7,711 nucleotides of DNA from Oscillospiraceae bacterium. Lineage in GTDB: Bacteria > Bacillota > Clostridia > Oscillospirales > Acutalibacteraceae. Made by a program: the position numbers and the translations under genes. The notes beneath the pieces were generated by a model, which saw only the letters and a list, made by a program, of their open reading frames with translations, was not told the origin of the DNA and ran no database searches. The stretch's first letter is position 1, and each line of letters begins with the position of its first letter. The DNA is taken from contig CADBUK010000128.1 of assembly GCA_902797915.1 (NCBI GenBank), forward strand, positions 1-7,711. The letters are read 5' to 3'. Below, one piece after another: positions 5,462 to 7,711 of the stretch.

Positions 5462-7661
5462 CCGTCAAAAAGTGCAAAAGTGCGCTGTAACGGCGGCTTT
5501 TTTTATCGTTATCCACCATTACCTGCACAGCCTGCTCGTTTCCCACAAGAACCAAAAGGCGCTTTGCCCTTGTCAGCGCGGTGTAAAACAGATTGCGGTA
5601 CGCAAGAAGCGGCGGGGTTGCCAGCACGGGCATAACCACCGCGTCAAATTCAGAGCCCTGACTTTTATGCACGGTCATTGCGTAAGCCAAATCAAGCTCC
5701 GCGGCGTTTTCGATTGAATACATAGCCTCACGGTCGTCAAACCTGACGTTAAGAATATCTGCCGCGCGGTCAATGCGGGTTAAAATGCCGATGTCGCCAT
5801 TAAAAACGCCGCTGCCGTTTTCGTTGCTTTTAAACCACGGCACGTCGTAATTATTTTTAATCTGCATAACCTTGTCGCCCTCGCGGAAAACAAGTCCCTT
5901 AACGTGAAGCTCCGCCTTGTCCTTCGCGGGCGGGTTAAGCTTTTGCTGCAGCAGGACGTTTAAATTCTGCGTGCCGAGCTCGCCCTTTTTGCCCGGGCAC
6001 AGCACCTGAATATCGTTAACCGCGTCATAGCCGTAAGCGTCGGGCAGGCGGCGGGTTACCAAATCAATAATCTTTCCCGTGGCGTTGTACTTTGAGTTTT
6101 CCCTGAGCAAAAAGAAATCACAGTCGGGCGCACTGCCGCTCAAATCGGGCATTTCGCCGTGAACTACCCTGTGGGCGTTCGTTACGATTACGCTTTTCAT
6201 TGCCTGACGGAACACCTTTTCAAGCGCGATAACGGGTATCATTCCCGACTCCGTCAAATCCTTCAGCACGTTACCCGCGCCGACGGGCGGAAGCTGATTT
6301 TTATCGCCCACCATAATAAGCCTTGCGTGCAGGGGCAGCGCGTCAAGCAAATCGTTAAACAGCTTTATGTCCACCATTGAAAGCTCGTCAACAATTACGG
6401 CGTCAACGTCCAGCGGGTTTTTAAGGTTATACACAAAGCTCGGCTCTGCCGCGCCCTCCTTGTACTCCACCTCCAGCAGACGATGAATGGTTTTTGCCTC
6501 AAAGCCCGTAAGCTCCGTCATACGCTTTGCGGCTCTGCCCGTAGGCGCTGCAAGCGCAACGCGCATACCGTGGTTTTTCATAAGCGTAATTATGCCCTTT
6601 ACCGTTGTGGTTTTACCCGTACCGGGGCCGCCCGTAAGGATTAGCATACCCTTGTTTACGGCAATTTCAATTGCTTCCTTTTGCCTGTCGTCAAGCTCAA
6701 TTTCGTTAGCGCGCTCAAATGCGTAAATTTCGGTTGAGCCAAGCTCCGTCCTCTGCGGCGGGTAATTAACCATAACCTTTATGCGCTGCGCCACCGCGCT
6801 TTCCGCCTCATACATATCGGGCAGGAACAGGAATTCCCTGCCGTCAATCTCCTCGCGGAAAAGGCGCTTTTGCTCAAGCACGTTGTCAACGGCAATCTCA
6901 GCCATATCAAGCGTACATTCAAGGTAATTCTTTGCGGTTTTGATTACCGCCTCCCGCGGCAGACAGGTGTGCCCGTTAAGATAATTGTGCGCCAGAATAT
7001 GCACGGCAAGCGCCTCTGCGCGCATCTCAAACGCAGGGGTTTCGGCAAAGCCCGCGGCAATATCCTCCGCCCTGTCAAAGCTGTAAACGCCGTAATCCAC
7101 AAGCTCGTAGGGGTTTGCCCTGACGATATCGCCCGACTCGTTTTTAAAAATATTGTAAGCGGCGAGAGCTTCCTTCTGCGTAAGCCCGAGCCCCGTAAGC
7201 TCAATAATAACCTCGCGCGAGGCAAACTGCTCTCTAAAGCTCTGCTGAATTTCGCGCGCCTTGTTTTTGCTTATGCCGTTGATTGAAGCAAGGCGGTTAA
7301 CGTCGTTTTCAATAACCTCAAACGCTTCGGCGCCGAACGCCTCAACAATCTTAACGGCGGTCGCCTTGCGCACCCCGCGGATAATCCCGCTTGAAAGATA
7401 GCGCAGAATACCTGCGGCGTCCGTGGGCATACTCAGCTCGATTGCCGAAGCCTTGAACTGCCTGCCGAAAGTCTGATGAAACGCCCATTCGCCCGTCAGC
7501 ACAACCTCCTGATCCTCTGCAACCGGCGGAAATTCGCCGACTGCGGTAATCGGCTCATTCTCGCCCTTTGAGGAAATCAGCATAACGGTAAAGCCGTTAT
7601 CTTCGTTGCGAAAGGTAATATCCTCAACAATGCCTGTTAACTTTTCGGTATTCTCTGCCAT
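5436..7661 (-). CDS. recD2: RecD2-type ATP-dependent DNA helicase (SF1B)
   Basis: This 741-residue cytosolic helicase should unwind DNA 5' to 3' in repair and replication-fork maintenance, acting without RecB and RecC. An N-terminal domain opens 'EKLTGIVEDITFRNEDNGFTV' (from residue 6). Helix-hairpin-helix repeats lie at about 90-145 ('SGIIRGVRKATAVKIVEAFG', 'INGISKNKAREI'). The motor carries Walker A GGPGTGKTT (344-352), APTGRAAKRM (372-381), Walker B VDELSMVD (424-431), GDKNQLPPVGAGN (452-464), VFRQA (483-487), TVHKSQGSEFD (663-673) and the arginine-finger motif YTALTRAK (693-700). All are intact and the length is normal for the family. I chose the ATG at 7661 because GGTGG (7671-7667) lies five bases upstream; a GTG three codons earlier overlaps that site. 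It is the first gene read in the window. A promoter, if local, is partly beyond the right edge. Confidence 0.96.
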   Translation of the reverse strand: MAENTEKLTGIVEDITFRNEDNGFTVMLISSKGENEPITAVGEFPPVAEDQEVVLTGEWAFHQTFGRQFKASAIELSMPTDAAGILRYLSSGIIRGVRKATAVKIVEAFGAEAFEVIENDVNRLASINGISKNKAREIQQSFREQFASREVIIELTGLGLTQKEALAAYNIFKNESGDIVRANPYELVDYGVYSFDRAEDIAAGFAETPAFEMRAEALAVHILAHNYLNGHTCLPREAVIKTAKNYLECTLDMAEIAVDNVLEQKRLFREEIDGREFLFLPDMYEAESAVAQRIKVMVNYPPQRTELGSTEIYAFERANEIELDDRQKEAIEIAVNKGMLILTGGPGTGKTTTVKGIITLMKNHGMRVALAAPTGRAAKRMTELTGFEAKTIHRLLEVEYKEGAAEPSFVYNLKNPLDVDAVIVDELSMVDIKLFNDLLDALPLHARLIMVGDKNQLPPVGAGNVLKDLTESGMIPVIALEKVFRQAMKSVIVTNAHRVVHGEMPDLSGSAPDCDFFLLRENSKYNATGKIIDLVTRRLPDAYGYDAVNDIQVLCPGKKGELGTQNLNVLLQQKLNPPAKDKAELHVKGLVFREGDKVMQIKNNYDVPWFKSNENGSGVFNGDIGILTRIDRAADILNVRFDDREAMYSIENAAELDLAYAMTVHKSQGSEFDAVVMPVLATPPLLAYRNLFYTALTRAKRLLVLVGNEQAVQVMVDNDKKSRRYSALLHFLTVDIDNDLK

Positions 7662-7711
7662 AACAACCACCGATTAATTAATAATACTGAAAAATATAAT
7701 AACACAACCGC

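Noticed and set aside
6870..7286. Plus-strand 138-codon frame and minus-strand alternative frame inside recD2
   Set aside because: Both lie wholly within the helicase gene, whose motifs are continuous and intact; no evidence for overlapping genes.
7672..7711. Possible promoter for recD2 at the right edge
   Set aside because: TTGTGT and A/T-rich -10-like bases (TATTAT, TATTAA) occur, but with spacers of 15 or 18 bp and weak matches. Only 40 bp are visible, so no call is made.

Overview
The window reads as ordinary chromosome of a low-to-mid GC Bacillota. The most likely source is a gut-type Clostridia/Oscillospirales relative. This rests on a stand-alone RecD2-type helicase, an MreB/Mbl-like actin, an ECF transporter of Gram-positive type, a YozG/DUF2975 pair, strong GGAGG ribosome binding sites and sigma-A style promoters. 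All three stop codons are used in the standard way. Every supported gene is on the minus strand, so the window is read from right to left. The plus-strand open frames are shadows of these genes.

Right to left, the first gene is a complete recD2-like helicase (7661-5436). After 34 bp comes a divergent MreB/Mbl-family actin (5401-4373), which seems to have its own promoter inside the 3' end of recD2. The next gap, 4217-4372, is filled by a compact MITE-like element of about 128 bp. It has 12-bp terminal inverted repeats and can fold into a cloverleaf.

Downstream of the repeat is a tightly overlapping four-gene unit: an EcfT-type membrane subunit (4192-3335), a fused double ATPase (3362-1884), an S component (1887-1177) and a small two-to-three-helix membrane protein of unknown family (1187-843). 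All junctions overlap (28, 4 and 11 nt), and a clear intrinsic terminator (816-786) ends the unit. Together the first three form a self-contained ECF importer for an unidentified micronutrient. No riboswitch and no convincing promoter is visible in front of it. It is therefore either read through from the actin gene or driven by something in or near the repeat.

Beyond the terminator, a near-consensus sigma-A promoter (743-715) drives a second unit: a four-helix DUF2975 membrane protein (668-201) followed 15 nt later by a small YozG-like helix-turn-helix regulator (185-1, cut by the window edge).

I do not see a demonstrably new system. The points most worth checking are the cloverleaf repeat in the ECF leader, the altered second ATPase site and the coupling-helix motifs of the ECF module, the N-terminally extended S component with its small partner protein, and the divergent actin.
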